From: Quercus robur
Taxonomy: Eukaryota > Streptophyta > Magnoliopsida > Fagales > Fagaceae
Direction: 5' to 3'
Assembly (NCBI RefSeq): GCF_932294415.1
Contig: NC_065536.1
Location: 28,601,354 to 28,665,353 of the forward strand
Length of the DNA stretch: 64,000 bases
This document shows positions 24,363 to 34,511 of this stretch, one piece after another. Numbering within the stretch: the first letter of the stretch is position 1; each line of letters starts with the position of its first letter. The position numbers and the translations under genes were made by a program. The notes beneath the pieces are model-generated. The model did not search any database. It was not told the origin of the DNA and saw nothing but the letters and a program-made list of their open reading frames with translations.

Positions 24363-25238
24363 AGTCCAAATCTTTTGTTCCACTTTTTGTGCTCAGTTTA
24401 TACTCCATGAATAAAAATTTGATATGTGTAACCTAATTAATTAAATTATAATTTTATTCCTTTAATATTTCATACTCCAAATAAATAAATCCAACACACT
24501 CCATGACCACCACCTACATTCACTAGCAAGAGGTCGCCATGCCATCAACACTGCAATTCATGGACAACCACCGCCTTCGACGAACCCATCTCTCTTTCAT
24601 TTCATCCTTCTCAAGCCCACCCACCACCATTGTTATCTTTATATCGAAGGATTATTAAGGATTTGTTGTGACTATTCATATCAACTTACAATGATCTCAT
24701 TTATTTTCAAAAGGGTGTTAATGGTTTTGCTTTAGATTGATGGGATTGTTGTTTAACCAAAAGTTTGATTTTGGTATTTGTTATTTGGTTGAAATTGGTG
24801 GTGGGTAGAAGAGAGATGGGTTCGTCAAGGAGGGTGGCTAGCCATGACTGTGTTGAAGGCATCGGCAGCCTCTTGCTAGTGGCACCAGCGCAAGTTAGTG
24901 GTGGGTGGAAAGGGTGGTAGAGTGGTGGGGGTGGGGTTTAAGATGAATGAAGTGGAAGAAAGAAGGATTCATTGGAGGCGGTGGTTGGCCATGAATGGAA
25001 GTGTTGATGGTTTCGACCACCTCTTGCTAGTGGTGTCAACAAAGGTAGGTCATATGTAGTGAACCAATGGTGGTGATGAGGTGTATTGGGTTTTTTTTTT
25101 TTTTTAGGTAACTATAATATTAAAGGAATAAAATTAGAATTTAATTAATTAAGTTACATATATCAAGTTTTTATATTTGTAAAGTATAGAATATAAAGTT
25201 GGGGGGGGGGGGGGAATGAAACAGAAAAATTGGACTCC
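24363..25238. mobile_element. Foldback element, 876 bp, 9-bp target duplication (Mutator-like)
   Basis: Long inverted ends: the left arm 24363-24480 (AGTCCAAAT ... TTTGATATGTGTAACCTAATT ... TTTATTCCTTTAATATT) is matched in reverse complement by 25105-25236. ATTTTTCCT occurs at both flanks (24354-24362 and 25239-25247), a 9-bp target duplication as made by Mutator-like elements. The interior is GC-richer (24500-25075) and itself inverted: CTAGCAAGAGG near 24523 against CCTCTTGCTAGT near 24870 and again near 25019. No transposase is visible. Confidence 0.75.
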
Positions 25239-25247
25239 ATTTTTCCT

Positions 25248-25855
25248 CTACACAAATGCTTATGGGGTTGTCCAAATTATCTGAATGTTACCCCCACACT
25301 CTTAGTTTGTTTTTTTTCCTTTTATAGCTACCATGCATAAACCACAATCAAAAGAAGATAGCAATCCCCAACTACACGCAAAAGCATTTGTTCTTCTCCA
25401 TAAAGCCTCAATCCAATAACTTGACTCCAAGTAGCATAACCCATGATTCATGCCATGGGTTCTTGACAAAAGAAAGAAAGAGAAGGGGGAATATGGTTTA
25501 CAAGGATAAGGAGAATAGCTATGCAGGATATGTGGTCATCACACATTAGAGCCTTGAAAGCTTGAATAAGTATAGGTGGGCTGAAATCTATAGTGTAGGA
25601 GTGTATGATGTCCATTGTCAATGCCTAAAGACTAGTTTGCACATAGCCTCTAGTTGGACGAGGAGGTTAAGGTTCCAATCTCTAGCACTTGGATAGAGAG
25701 AATAAAGACTCCAACCAATCAACATCAGAAGCTTATTTGGTGTAAAAATGCTTGGGTAAGGAAGAACAATGGAGAAAAGTGAGATATGACACTCCAATAT
25801 TCCAAAGATAACAAGCAATAGAGAAGTAGAAATTAATGAAAAAGAAGAGAAAAAA
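25248..25855. other. Spacer without recognisable genes
   Basis: No gene, RNA or repeat boundary that I can support. A minus-strand frame of 66 codons at 25618-25818 has no motif. Confidence 0.4.
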
Positions 25856-27138
25856 TGATAAGGAACATTTTAACTGAGAAATTTTCTAACTCTTTTTTCC
25901 CTTCGAGTTTGGATTGCCCTTCATGTCCATTACCCTTCAGGTTAGAAAGTACTCGTTGGGTCCATTTACCCTTCGAGATGGAAATGCCCCTTGAGTCCAT
26001 TTACCCTTTGGGTTGGAAAGTACTCGTCAGGTCCATTTACCCTTCGGGTTGGAAATGCCCTTCAAGTTCATTTACCCTTCAGGATCCATTTACTCTTCGA
26101 GATGGAAATGCCCCTCAGGTCCATTTACCCCTCGGGTTGGAAAGTACCCGTTGGGTCCATTTACCCTTCGGATTGAAAATGCCCTTCGAGTTCATTTATC
26201 CTTTGGGTTGGAAAGTACCCATTGGGTCCATTTACCGTTCAAGTTGGAAATGCCCTTCGGGTCCATTACCTTTCGGGTTGGAAAGTACCTGTCGGGTCTA
26301 TTTACCCTTCGGGTTGGAAATGCCCTTCGAGTTCATTTACTCTTTGGGTTCCATTTACCCTTCAGGTTGGATAGTACTTGTTGGGTCTGTTTACACTTCA
26401 AGTTGGAAGGTACCCGTCAGGTCCATTTACCCTTCGGGTTGAAAAGTACCCATTAGGTCCATTTACCCTTCAGGTTGGAAAGTACCCATCGGTCCATTTA
26501 CCCTTCAAGTTCCATTTATCCTTTGGGTTGAAAATGCCATCAGGTTCCATTTACCATTTAGGTTTGAAAGGTCCATCGATCTCTTTTTACCCTTCGGGTA
26601 CTAGGTCCCTTTCAGGATGATTATGAAGTGACATCGGCCATGCTCTCCACTCACATTCACCATCGGGTAGGAAAGTACCCATCGAATTACCCAATACTGA
26701 GGATGGATTACACTAAGTCCCACACCATTTTAGTGTTCCCCACTCATGCATCCTTATATGGAAAGAACTTGCACACCACTTCCAAAGAAACTTCTATATA
26801 TTTGTATCCTCCTAGTATGAGAAGTAAAGCCCTAAGATCTCGGAACATTAACTCCATATCTTTCATACAAGGAAAGATCCTATGTTCATGAGATCTTGGT
26901 CAGCCCTACACCACTATATAAGCATCAAGTCTCCTCTTCTCCAAGGTACATAAAAAATTTCCTAACTCTCACACTTTTGAGTTATTGGAGATTCTTCTAT
27001 CACTGACTTAACCTTTGAAAGGTCTTTGGCCAGCACCTCACCGATACTCTTTGTAGGTTCTTCTTCCTTTTGTTCTTCAAGTACCCGATTGGCATGCGTC
27101 TGGACGATCAACTCACTAACAATTTTTGTGCATCATCA
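25856..27138 (+). mobile_element. Probable solo LTR, about 1.28 kb, carrying an internal minisatellite
   Basis: Starts TGATAAGGAAC and ends TTTGTGCATCATCA, giving TG...CA ends. The end closely matches the LTR end of the intact gypsy element at 30475-40243 (CTTGTGCATCATCA on its coding strand). A TATA box (CTATATAAGC) lies near 26912, followed by a pyrimidine-rich segment and phrases typical of gypsy LTR 3' parts (GGTCTTTGGCCAGCACC). Flanks AAAAA and TAAAA could be a decayed 5-bp target duplication, but the site is A-rich. No internal region adjoins it. Boundaries are approximate. Confidence 0.5.
25915..26610. repeat. 35-36-bp minisatellite (GGTCCATTTACCCTTCGGG family)
   Basis: About 18-20 imperfect tandem units built from GTCCATTTACCCTTCGGGTT followed by GGAAA and either TGCCC or GTACCCGT. 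Short units lacking the GGAAA part interrupt the order. All overlapping open frames (25855-26442, 25991-26176, 26013-26456, 26378-26620) arise from this repeat and are not genes. Confidence 0.9.
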
Positions 27139-27689
27139 TAAAAAGACAAGGGAAAGTTTCCTAGGTGCAAGAAATTATTTCTCGTCTCCCGATAGCATTT
27201 TTACAATCAGTAAGGAATCAAAACACACACCACCTCAAGACTATCACTCTCCCCCTATCACCACTCCCATTTCTCTCTTTTAAGTTCAGAGCCAACACTA
27301 ATTTATTTTACTGGGTGAACAAGTTCGAATCTTATGGAATCATCTATTATTATCTATATGGTACTAATTTTTACTAAGGATGGCTATCTGAGGCAAGGCT
27401 TGCTTTTGTTCTCTGTGTGGACTTGGTTTTTAGGAGCTGGATTGTGCTACTTCACTAGCAATTAAGATGAGTCTTGATTAGCGTGGTAGGTTCAACTCCC
27501 CATAACAAACCTAGGGTTATGCTACAAAATTTTCAAAGCCATATTTGCACCTGTTCAAAAGTATTTGAACATATAACATAGTCTATATATATATATGTAA
27601 CCCAATGCATTTTTGACGGGTGAAACCTTACAACAATTGCATCCACAGTCAAAAATATGTCTGTTTCTTTCCGATTAGGTAACTTCCTT

Positions 27690-27830
27690 CTATGATCCCT
27701 CTATGGATTGAAGTTGTGTCAGCAATTGTTTTCTTTCCCCTCTTACAAGCAAAGACCTTCTTATAGGGTTTGGGTCTGAGGCATCATCACTGTCTGAGTC
27801 TGAATCTTCTTCTGATGTGGAATAAGCCAT
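27690..27830 (-). other. Short acidic open frame, unidentified
   Basis: A 46-codon minus-strand frame beginning MAYSTSEEDSDSDSDD and ending with basic and Gln-rich residues (RRSLLVRGERKQLLTQLQ). Composition is gene-like, but there is no recognisable family, no supporting exon and a TA microsatellite just upstream (27866-27894). It may be a fragment of a gene or transposon protein. Confidence 0.2.
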
Positions 27831-27860
27831 GACCCTTATCTTGTTACATGTTTGACCTTG

Positions 27861-27896
<36 letters not shown>

Positions 27897-27924
27897 TAAA
27901 GTTGTTAGAAAATTCAATTAGATT

Positions 27925-28110
27925 TCAAATTGAAATTTAATTAGAGTCTAATTTTGCACCACGTGTCCCATCTAATCTAAATTTTTAAATTTTTGTGCCA
28001 AGTTAATTAATTCAATGTAAAAATTAGAATTTAATTAGAGTTTAATTTTGCGTCATGTGTCTCATCTAATGTAAGTTTTTTAATTTTTGTGTCAAGTGAG
28101 TTAATTTAAT
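27925..28110. repeat. Two-unit direct repeat, about 94 bp
   Basis: TTTAATTAGAGTCTAATTTTG near 27936 and TTTAATTAGAGTTTAATTTTG near 28030 each head a unit. The unit continues with CACGTGTCCCATCTAAT or CATGTGTCTCATCTAAT and TTTTTGTG(C/T)CAAGT. The units are roughly 85-90% alike. Confidence 0.75.
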
Positions 28111-28119
28111 GTAAAAAAC

Positions 28120-30198
28120 AAGGAGTTCAATATATATAAACCATAAAAAAAAAAAAAAAAAATAGTAATGAACCGTATATAGTCATGACATATATAACCA
28201 ATGCTTAGAGAAAATTTAATTATATTCAAAATTGAATTTTGCTTTTGTCAGCTTTCTATACAAATTAAATTGTTTAAATTTTTGCATTTATTTTTTCTCT
28301 CAGCTAATGAGCATAATTTTTTATACTATTTTTATTCAGTTATTTTGTATGCCAGGATCTTGAACATAATAAATTGTAATTGAGTTGAACGATCCCATCA
28401 CTTGTCCCCATTCAATTTAGGAGATATTATTGGACCAATTTATTCTTTTATTTTTGTGTTGTATTTATTATAATTTCACAGACAGTGATTGTGAATAAAT
28501 ATTGTATATATAATATCCAATAATGATTTTCAAAATTATATACATAATAGCAGTGTAATGAGATATTTGACGTAACCAATATCATGAAAATTGCAAGGAA
28601 AAATTATTTTAGCACCTCAAAATGTCCTACTCGAACTAATATCCTATTTTAGTAACCCAAGCTAACATCAATAACACCGCTAAAATTTATCATTTACGTG
28701 CGTAAGCACAAGTTACATACTAGTTTTTATAATTTTTCAATTTTATTTATTTTCTTCCATTTTTTTTTTTTTTTTTGGATATAGTTCTCTTTTCATACAA
28801 GTCAAGGGTGGCAATTTATGTTCACGTGTCAGATTTGTGTTGTTTCAATTCATGAGTATTTGACTATATTACCAACATTAACCCAGCATATTTATTAAAC
28901 CGGTCAAGATTTCCAAACGCTAACATGATTTGTTACTAAAGCATCCATGGGAAGTAGAAGTTCCTGCTAAAGAGGTCCCCTAACTCAATATGGATGTGCA
29001 CGGGGAAAAGGATCAAGACTAAATTAATGAAATTTTAGATTTCCAACTTCGAGACAAGATCTCAAAGAAGGAGAATGAAATAAGAAGGGTCCTTGAAGGG
29101 CTGATCGAGGGCGAGATCCACAAACAAAGATTATCTAGCTCGGATTTTGATTTCCGCAACTTGGACCAGTTTGTGGTGCAAAAAAAATAAAAATTAAAAG
29201 TATTCCAATCTCATGTCTTAAACGAAACAAGCGGACTAGAATTATCAGTATGGTAGAAAGATTCATATATTTCTTTCTACCATAGTTATTATACTATTGT
29301 AGTATATAAAGTTTTACTGTATAATGATAGAGGTTTAATATAGATCAATCCACAATATCTATCTTCATAGATATCAACTACATATAGATATAAATTCCAT
29401 AGATGAGTTAGTTGTCTCGACTTGTTTATCATATTTTATCAAAGTAAAAAAAAAAAAAAAAATACAAATTTTAGTATTAATTCAATTGATAAGAACTATG
29501 AAAAATCAATCAAATAGTTTTTTTTAAATATAAAATTCAAAACTAACAAAGTAACTACATCACAAATAATCATTCAAAACTAAAGCATATCTCAATATCA
29601 CAAATAATCAATTACAATATATCAAACAAAATAAACCACAATAGCTAATGTCAATCCCAACAATTAAGTTTAGGAAAATAAATAAAGGTAACAAAAAAGG
29701 TAAAAGTAAAGGACAACAACGATTATGCAATGATGGTAGAGAGTTCAAAGATGAAAGTAAAGAATAACGGTAACTACGCTTAGAGTGATAAAGAGAAGTG
29801 AAGGATGAGGGCAACAATGGCTTAGCACCACAGTGACAATGGCTAAGAAAATAAAGTGAGATTGAGGTTTGAGAGACAGAGGCATCCACACGGCTTGGGA
29901 GAATGCAACTAAGAAAGAAAATAAGTTTATATACAGTTTTGAAGGATATATTGGTAAAATGACACTTGTAGGTTGAACACAAACATGAAATGTTTATTAA
30001 ATGAGTCAATCATGTCAACTCGAGTATGATATGAACCTATTAAGTCTTAACCCATAACCTACTAACTTTGTCTTGTCTTGTGTCGAATTTTGCCACACCT
30101 ATTACAAGTGGTAAAAGTTGTTTCCAAGTTAAAATGTGCTATGTAACATCCTAGGATGGTTTAAGTATTTATGGCTGGTTGAAATTTATTCTATTCAT
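28120..30198. other. AT-rich intergenic region without recognisable genes
   Basis: I see no supportable gene. A 133-codon minus-strand frame (29608-30009) is rich in Ser/Leu/Tyr and lacks motifs. Poly(T) and poly(A) runs occur near 28760 and 29445. Confidence 0.5.
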
Positions 30199-30307
30199 TT
30201 TTTTTAGATAATTCGATAGTTACAACAGGAGAGAGAGATATTTGAATTATAGATGTTTTGGAAAATACCAAGAATTGCCAACTAATTGAGTTACAAGGTT
30301 CTTGATT
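30199..30307 (-). mobile_element. Degenerate SINE, same family as the copy in VAC14
   Basis: On the minus strand it reads CAAGAACCTTGTAACTCAATT at the start and AACTATCGAATTATCT at the end, matching the SINE at 12212-12311 with many changes. The box B has decayed (ATAATTCAAATAT). No clear target duplication. Confidence 0.55.
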
Positions 30308-30474
30308 TTGATCTTCATTCTAAAAGGAAAAAAAATACCACTAAAAAAAGGTTTAAAAAAAATACTACTTGAGTAGATAATAATCACGTTGCAAATTTTT
30401 CTTGATTTAAGTGGCCCTGGGAATCCATTACATAAAGCAAAGAAAAAAATAGGAAAAAAATACAAGAACATATT

Positions 30475-30954
30475 TGATGATGCACAAGATCGTCAGCAAG
30501 AATGAGCAGATGGAACCCTTTGTAGTGCGAGAGAGTATGCTTAATGATGGTCACCGGTGTGGTGCCTGCCACAACGTCTCCGATGCCAAAGTTAGAAAGA
30601 TAAATAAAAATTAAGAATCAGAATATGCTCTCAAGATGTCAGTATGTGTATATATCGTACCTTTTGTTGACTCTGTGAGAGCTTTATACCTGCGGCCTTG
30701 GGGGCTAGCCGTTGGGGTGGTTAATGCTTTCTCAAGTAACGCCCTTGGTCCAGTAATGAGACTTTTAAGAGGTTCCCAACGGTCTGCTGGGTTGATTTCG
30801 TAACCGCTCAGGTCATTGATTGGCTGCATTGAATGACTCCCTACCTTCGTCAGTGATGATAGCTTTCTTCGTTGTTCCAGAGGACTTCGTCAAGGACGCT
30901 TCCTTCGTCATTAGTGTTATCTTCGTCTCTGATGTAGCATCGTCATTCCCATCA
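30475..30954 (-). repeat. 3' LTR of the gypsy element
   Basis: 480 bp, matching 39764-40243 with about five single-base differences and no gap that I can see. On the element strand it begins TGATGGGAATGACG and ends GTGCATCATCA. Confidence 0.95.
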
Positions 30955-30966
30955 GTTGCCCCCTAG
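30955..30966 (-). other. Polypurine tract
   Basis: On the element strand CTAGGGGGCAAC lies directly before the 3' LTR start. This is the expected position of the plus-strand primer. Confidence 0.7.
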
Positions 30967-31667
30967 GGTTCTGGGGTCGTCGGTGACGTGTCATGACGAT
31001 CACGGAAGATGAAAAGTTTTTCTTGTGACTCTTGGGGTTCTATTCCGCTTTTAATGCTTAGTGGCGGCGCTACACGCAATCATGGCCACGTGGCGTGAGA
31101 TGATCTGGGGAATTAATGGTATGACTCTTGGGTTTCCCGCTGGTTTTCCAATCGCTTTTTGGCCTAAGTTTAAAACTTCTCTTCTTTAATTTTTCTTTTA
31201 CTTTTCAGAGAGCAAAGACAGAAAAATTCCCTAGTGATATTCTGAGACCTCCTTTCTTCTCCAAATCACCTTGCGCTGTGCTTTTGCTGTTTCCGCCATT
31301 GGAGGTACGTTTCTCTTTCCTTTTACTTCCTTCTTTTTTCTTTTACTGCAGCATAATTTCTGATTATATGTTTCCTTTTATTTCTCTTCTGTTGTTGGTC
31401 TCTGTTTTTCTTTTTTGGGGATTTAGTTTGTACCGTATTTCTCTACCCTTTGATTTCTGCATATCCATGGTTGATAGTTTGGAGATTAGGACAGCTTGCC
31501 CATCGGTCTCCTTCCTTTTTGCGCGCCTAGGGGGGTCTTTGGGTACTTATCCGTTTTTAGAAAATTTTGTGTTTGAGGGCAATTGTCTGAGCGTGGTTTT
31601 GGGCGACTTGTTGCCCTTGCTCCGTCAATCGCTAAATTGGTTCGAGGGTTTAGCAAGGAGAGGGTCA

Positions 31668-33640
31668 ATGTCTGAGGTTAGGTCTAGTGACCTTGAAATT
31701 GGGCTGTCATCTAGTGGCGACCCGGCTGAAGGGGATACAGCCGTCTCTGGCCTTCGGGAGGTTAGGGCTTTTTACGCCCTCGGGGAGGTTTGTGGTCTGG
31801 ACGCCAAAACCGTAAATAGGTTCAAGGATAGGTTTCAATTTCCGTCTAGGGTTCGTGTTCGTCTACCTAGGGAAGAAGATAGGGCCTGCCACTTTTTCCC
31901 AGGTGAAGTATGTTTTTACGAGTCAAATTTCACTTGCGGGCTTAGATTCCCCGTCCACCCGTTCCTGATGGAACTTTTAGATCACTTTGGTATCGCCCCT
32001 GGGCAGCTCATGCCTAACTCGTGGAGGATCATGATCAACTGTATGCAAATATGGTTGGCCTCCAACGGGGATATGATCAGGATGGCTGAGCTCACTTACT
32101 TGTACCGTTTGAAAGAATCCAAGGAGTGGGGGTATTATGAGTTAGTCCCTTGGGAGAGAAAGACTAGGATCGTCAAGGGCTTGCCCTCGTCCTTCAGGTA
32201 TTGGAAGTCGCGCTTTTTCTTTGTGTTTGGGGATGACTTCGAGACTCAATCCAGCAGTGATTGGGGTGCTATTCCGAGGTTGCTCCGTCGGTGGGGAACC
32301 CCGACCTTAGGTGCGTCAGTATTTTCTCCCCGTCGTTTAATTTCGCCACCTTTGAGGTTCTGGTTTTGCTAACTTCTTTGTTCCTTTATTTGGCATAGTT
32401 AAGAGACGGCCTGGGCTTACGAGCCGGTATAAGGAACGCATCGAGACTACGTTCGGGTACGCTGAGACGATTAAGAGCTGGGACGAACTGGTTGACCCCC
32501 GATCTCTTGCATTTTACAACCTAGGTCCCGACCCGTCTCCTTACGTCCTTCGTCAACTTGGTATTGAAGGCAAAAAAAGTAAGTATTATCCTCGTCAGTG
32601 TTGATTCTTCTTGTGTACTTAAGCATTTTGATAAGCTTTTTCTTCTTGCAGAGATGATGACAAAATTTAACAAGGACATGTACGCAAAGATGAGATCGAA
32701 GAAGGATGAATCGCTGTCCAATCTGGGGAAGAAGGTCGTGCGCGTGACCGGGAAGGGCCCTGCTCCCACTCCCCTTAGTGTCATTCCTCTCGCAGCTCCT
32801 GAGACGACGAGAACTGCCTCTCCAACTGCGTCAATAAAGGAGATCGCTACTCCTGGCTCCAAAAGGCAGCGCTTGGCTGACAAAGGGAAGGAGAAGGAGA
32901 AGGTTGATATTCGTCCGTCCACAATATGGGATGACGAAAGGTTGGCCATGGACAAGGCTCACGAGGTTGTCACTCTAGCGGACCTAAGGGCTCTTTCAGA
33001 CATGTCTTTGAACGACGTCGCCTCTCGTCATGTTCATAAGCTCGTCCAGGTACGGAGTTCTTCCATATTTTCCCTTTTCACTCTTTTTTTTTTTTTTTAC
33101 TGACGACTCTATAACTTCTCTCAGGTGTTGGGAGAGAGCCTCCATATTACCACCGAGTATCTCACTCAAGAGGCCAAAGTGGCATCTCTGACAACGCGGA
33201 TGGAGGCCCTGGAGAAAGAGAACTCTGATCTGAAAAAGAACCTGATAACCTCCATGGACGAGGCAACCTCGTTGAAGGAGAAGGTTAAAGTGCTGGGAGA
33301 CGACCTTCGGGTTGAACACAAGTTGACTCAAGAGAAGGATGAGCAGCTTCTTTCAGCCAAGGAGAAGCTTGCAACTATCGCTGCCAGGTCGGTGGAGGCT
33401 TTCCAGACCACTGACGAGTACAATACTGTACTCTTCAGTTGGTATTTTAAAGGTTTCGAGCTTCTTAGGAGATATCTCGTCAAGCATCCATCTGGGGTGA
33501 ACATGGAGAGCTTGGATCTGGAGGAGGTAGATAAGGAGATGGCTTTGGACGAAGCGGCTCAATCCTCTGCCCTAGAGGGTGATGCTCCAGAGCCTGCCAC
33601 CGACGCACCTGCTGTTGAGGACGCTGCTGCTGATGCCTGA
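31668..33640 (+). CDS. Antisense gene of the gypsy element: putative gypsy-type transposon domain protein with coiled coil
   Basis: Four exons on the strand opposite gag-pol: 31668-32310, 32399-32578, 32652-33049, 33125-33640. Their introns (32311-32398, 32579-32651, 33050-33124) have GT and AG ends, and together they give one frame of 578 codons. The first exon holds the conserved block (CGLRFPVHPFLMELLDHFGI, then PGQLMPNSWRIM) that I recognise as the putative gypsy-type transposon domain (Pfam Transposase_28). Exon 3 is Lys/Thr/Pro-rich with a basic SKRQRLADKGKEKEK patch. Exon 4 begins with a heptad-like coiled coil (about 33125-33420) and ends in an acidic Ala-rich tail. Such antisense genes are known in the Tat lineage (gene 23 of Grande); their role is unknown. 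The start could also be an ATG at 31469 or 31128. No in-frame stop is seen, unlike gag-pol. Confidence 0.75.
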
Positions 33641-33814
33641 TCTTGGCACTTGGAAAATTTTCTTTTTTGTTGTATTTTTGGTGGATGCCCTTCTTGTTTT
33701 GGGCCCCCTTTTTTTTTTTCTTATTTCAGAACAATCATTTATTTTGGAAACGATGTTAATCACCCAGTGGTTATGGGTTAAAATGAGGCATACTTACCCT
33801 TAGTAGATCACTTA

Positions 33815-33935
33815 TTTTGACGATCCTGAGCCCTGTTTATTCGTCGTCTGTTTGCTAACTGTTTTGACGATCTTGCGCCATGTTTATTCGTCGACCGTTT
33901 GCTAACTATTTTGACGATCTTGAGCGTATTTTGAG
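33815..33935. repeat. 47-bp tandem repeat in the gypsy element
   Basis: TTTTGACGATC starts at 33815, 33862 and 33909. Units continue with a TGTTTATTCGTCG and GTTTGCTAACT phrase. Two full units and one partial. Confidence 0.9.
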
Positions 33936-34039
33936 TGTTGTTTTGATTTGATGTATGGCTTTTCCCTTTTTCTCCTTTCCTCTTTATGTGAATTCGTCAC
34001 GAGGGCTTTTGTCACTTGTATTTGCTGTGGGTTGTGTAC

Positions 34040-34416
34040 GTAGTAATTTATGTCCGTCCAAGCGGAACATAGTCACTTAACTTTTTATCACCATGGGGTC
34101 TTCGTCAGCAACTTACATTGGTCAAGGCGGAATCTTATTACTTAGTTGTTTATACCCATTACATGGGTCGTCTGTAACTTACATCCGTCAAGGCGGAATC
34201 TTGTTACTTAGAGATTCATACCCAATAGGTGGGTCATCAGTAACTTACATCCGTCAAGGCGGAATCTTGTTACTTAGCGATTTATACCCAATAGGTGGGT
34301 CGTCAGTAACTTACATCCGTCAAGGCGGAATCTTGTTACTTTGGCTTTTTATACTCCTGGGGTTATCTTTAGTAACTTACATCCGTCAAGGCGGAATCTT
34401 GTTACTTTAACTTTTT
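34040..34416. repeat. 66-bp tandem repeat in the gypsy element
   Basis: ACTTACAT(C/T)(C/G)GTCAAGGCGG starts at 34111, 34177, 34243, 34309 and 34375, an exact 66-bp period. A decayed sixth copy lies near 34045. The 105-codon frame at 34093-34410 is this repeat read through and not a gene. It lies between the pol end and the 3' end of the antisense gene, where Tat-type elements are known to carry tandem repeats. Confidence 0.95.
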
Positions 34417-34511
34417 ATGGGCCTTATGGTTGACCAGTACTGCCTGCACAAAGACATCAGAAGAATAATTCTTTTATTAATCTTAAGAACGAATGCATTC
34501 GTCAATTACAT

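Noticed and set aside
25855..26620. Long overlapping plus-strand frames (up to 195 codons) with repeated FTLRVGK-like units
   Set aside because: Generated by a minisatellite whose period keeps several frames open; no start context or family.
28120..30198. Minus-strand 133-codon frame at 29608-30009 as a gene
   Set aside because: Low-complexity Ser/Leu/Tyr composition, no motif, AT-rich setting.
31128..31667. N-terminal extension of the antisense gene to the ATG at 31128
   Set aside because: The extra 180 codons are hydrophobic, T-rich and leader-like, with a possible donor near 31303; the domain begins after 31668. Kept only as an alternative start.
34093..34410. 105-codon repeat protein (SSVTYIRQGGILLL units)
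   Set aside because: Read-through of the 66-bp tandem repeat (a multiple of three) in a non-coding part of the gypsy element.
34040..34416. CRISPR-like array of regular repeats
   Set aside because: The whole 66-bp unit repeats, with no unique spacers, in a eukaryotic retrotransposon.
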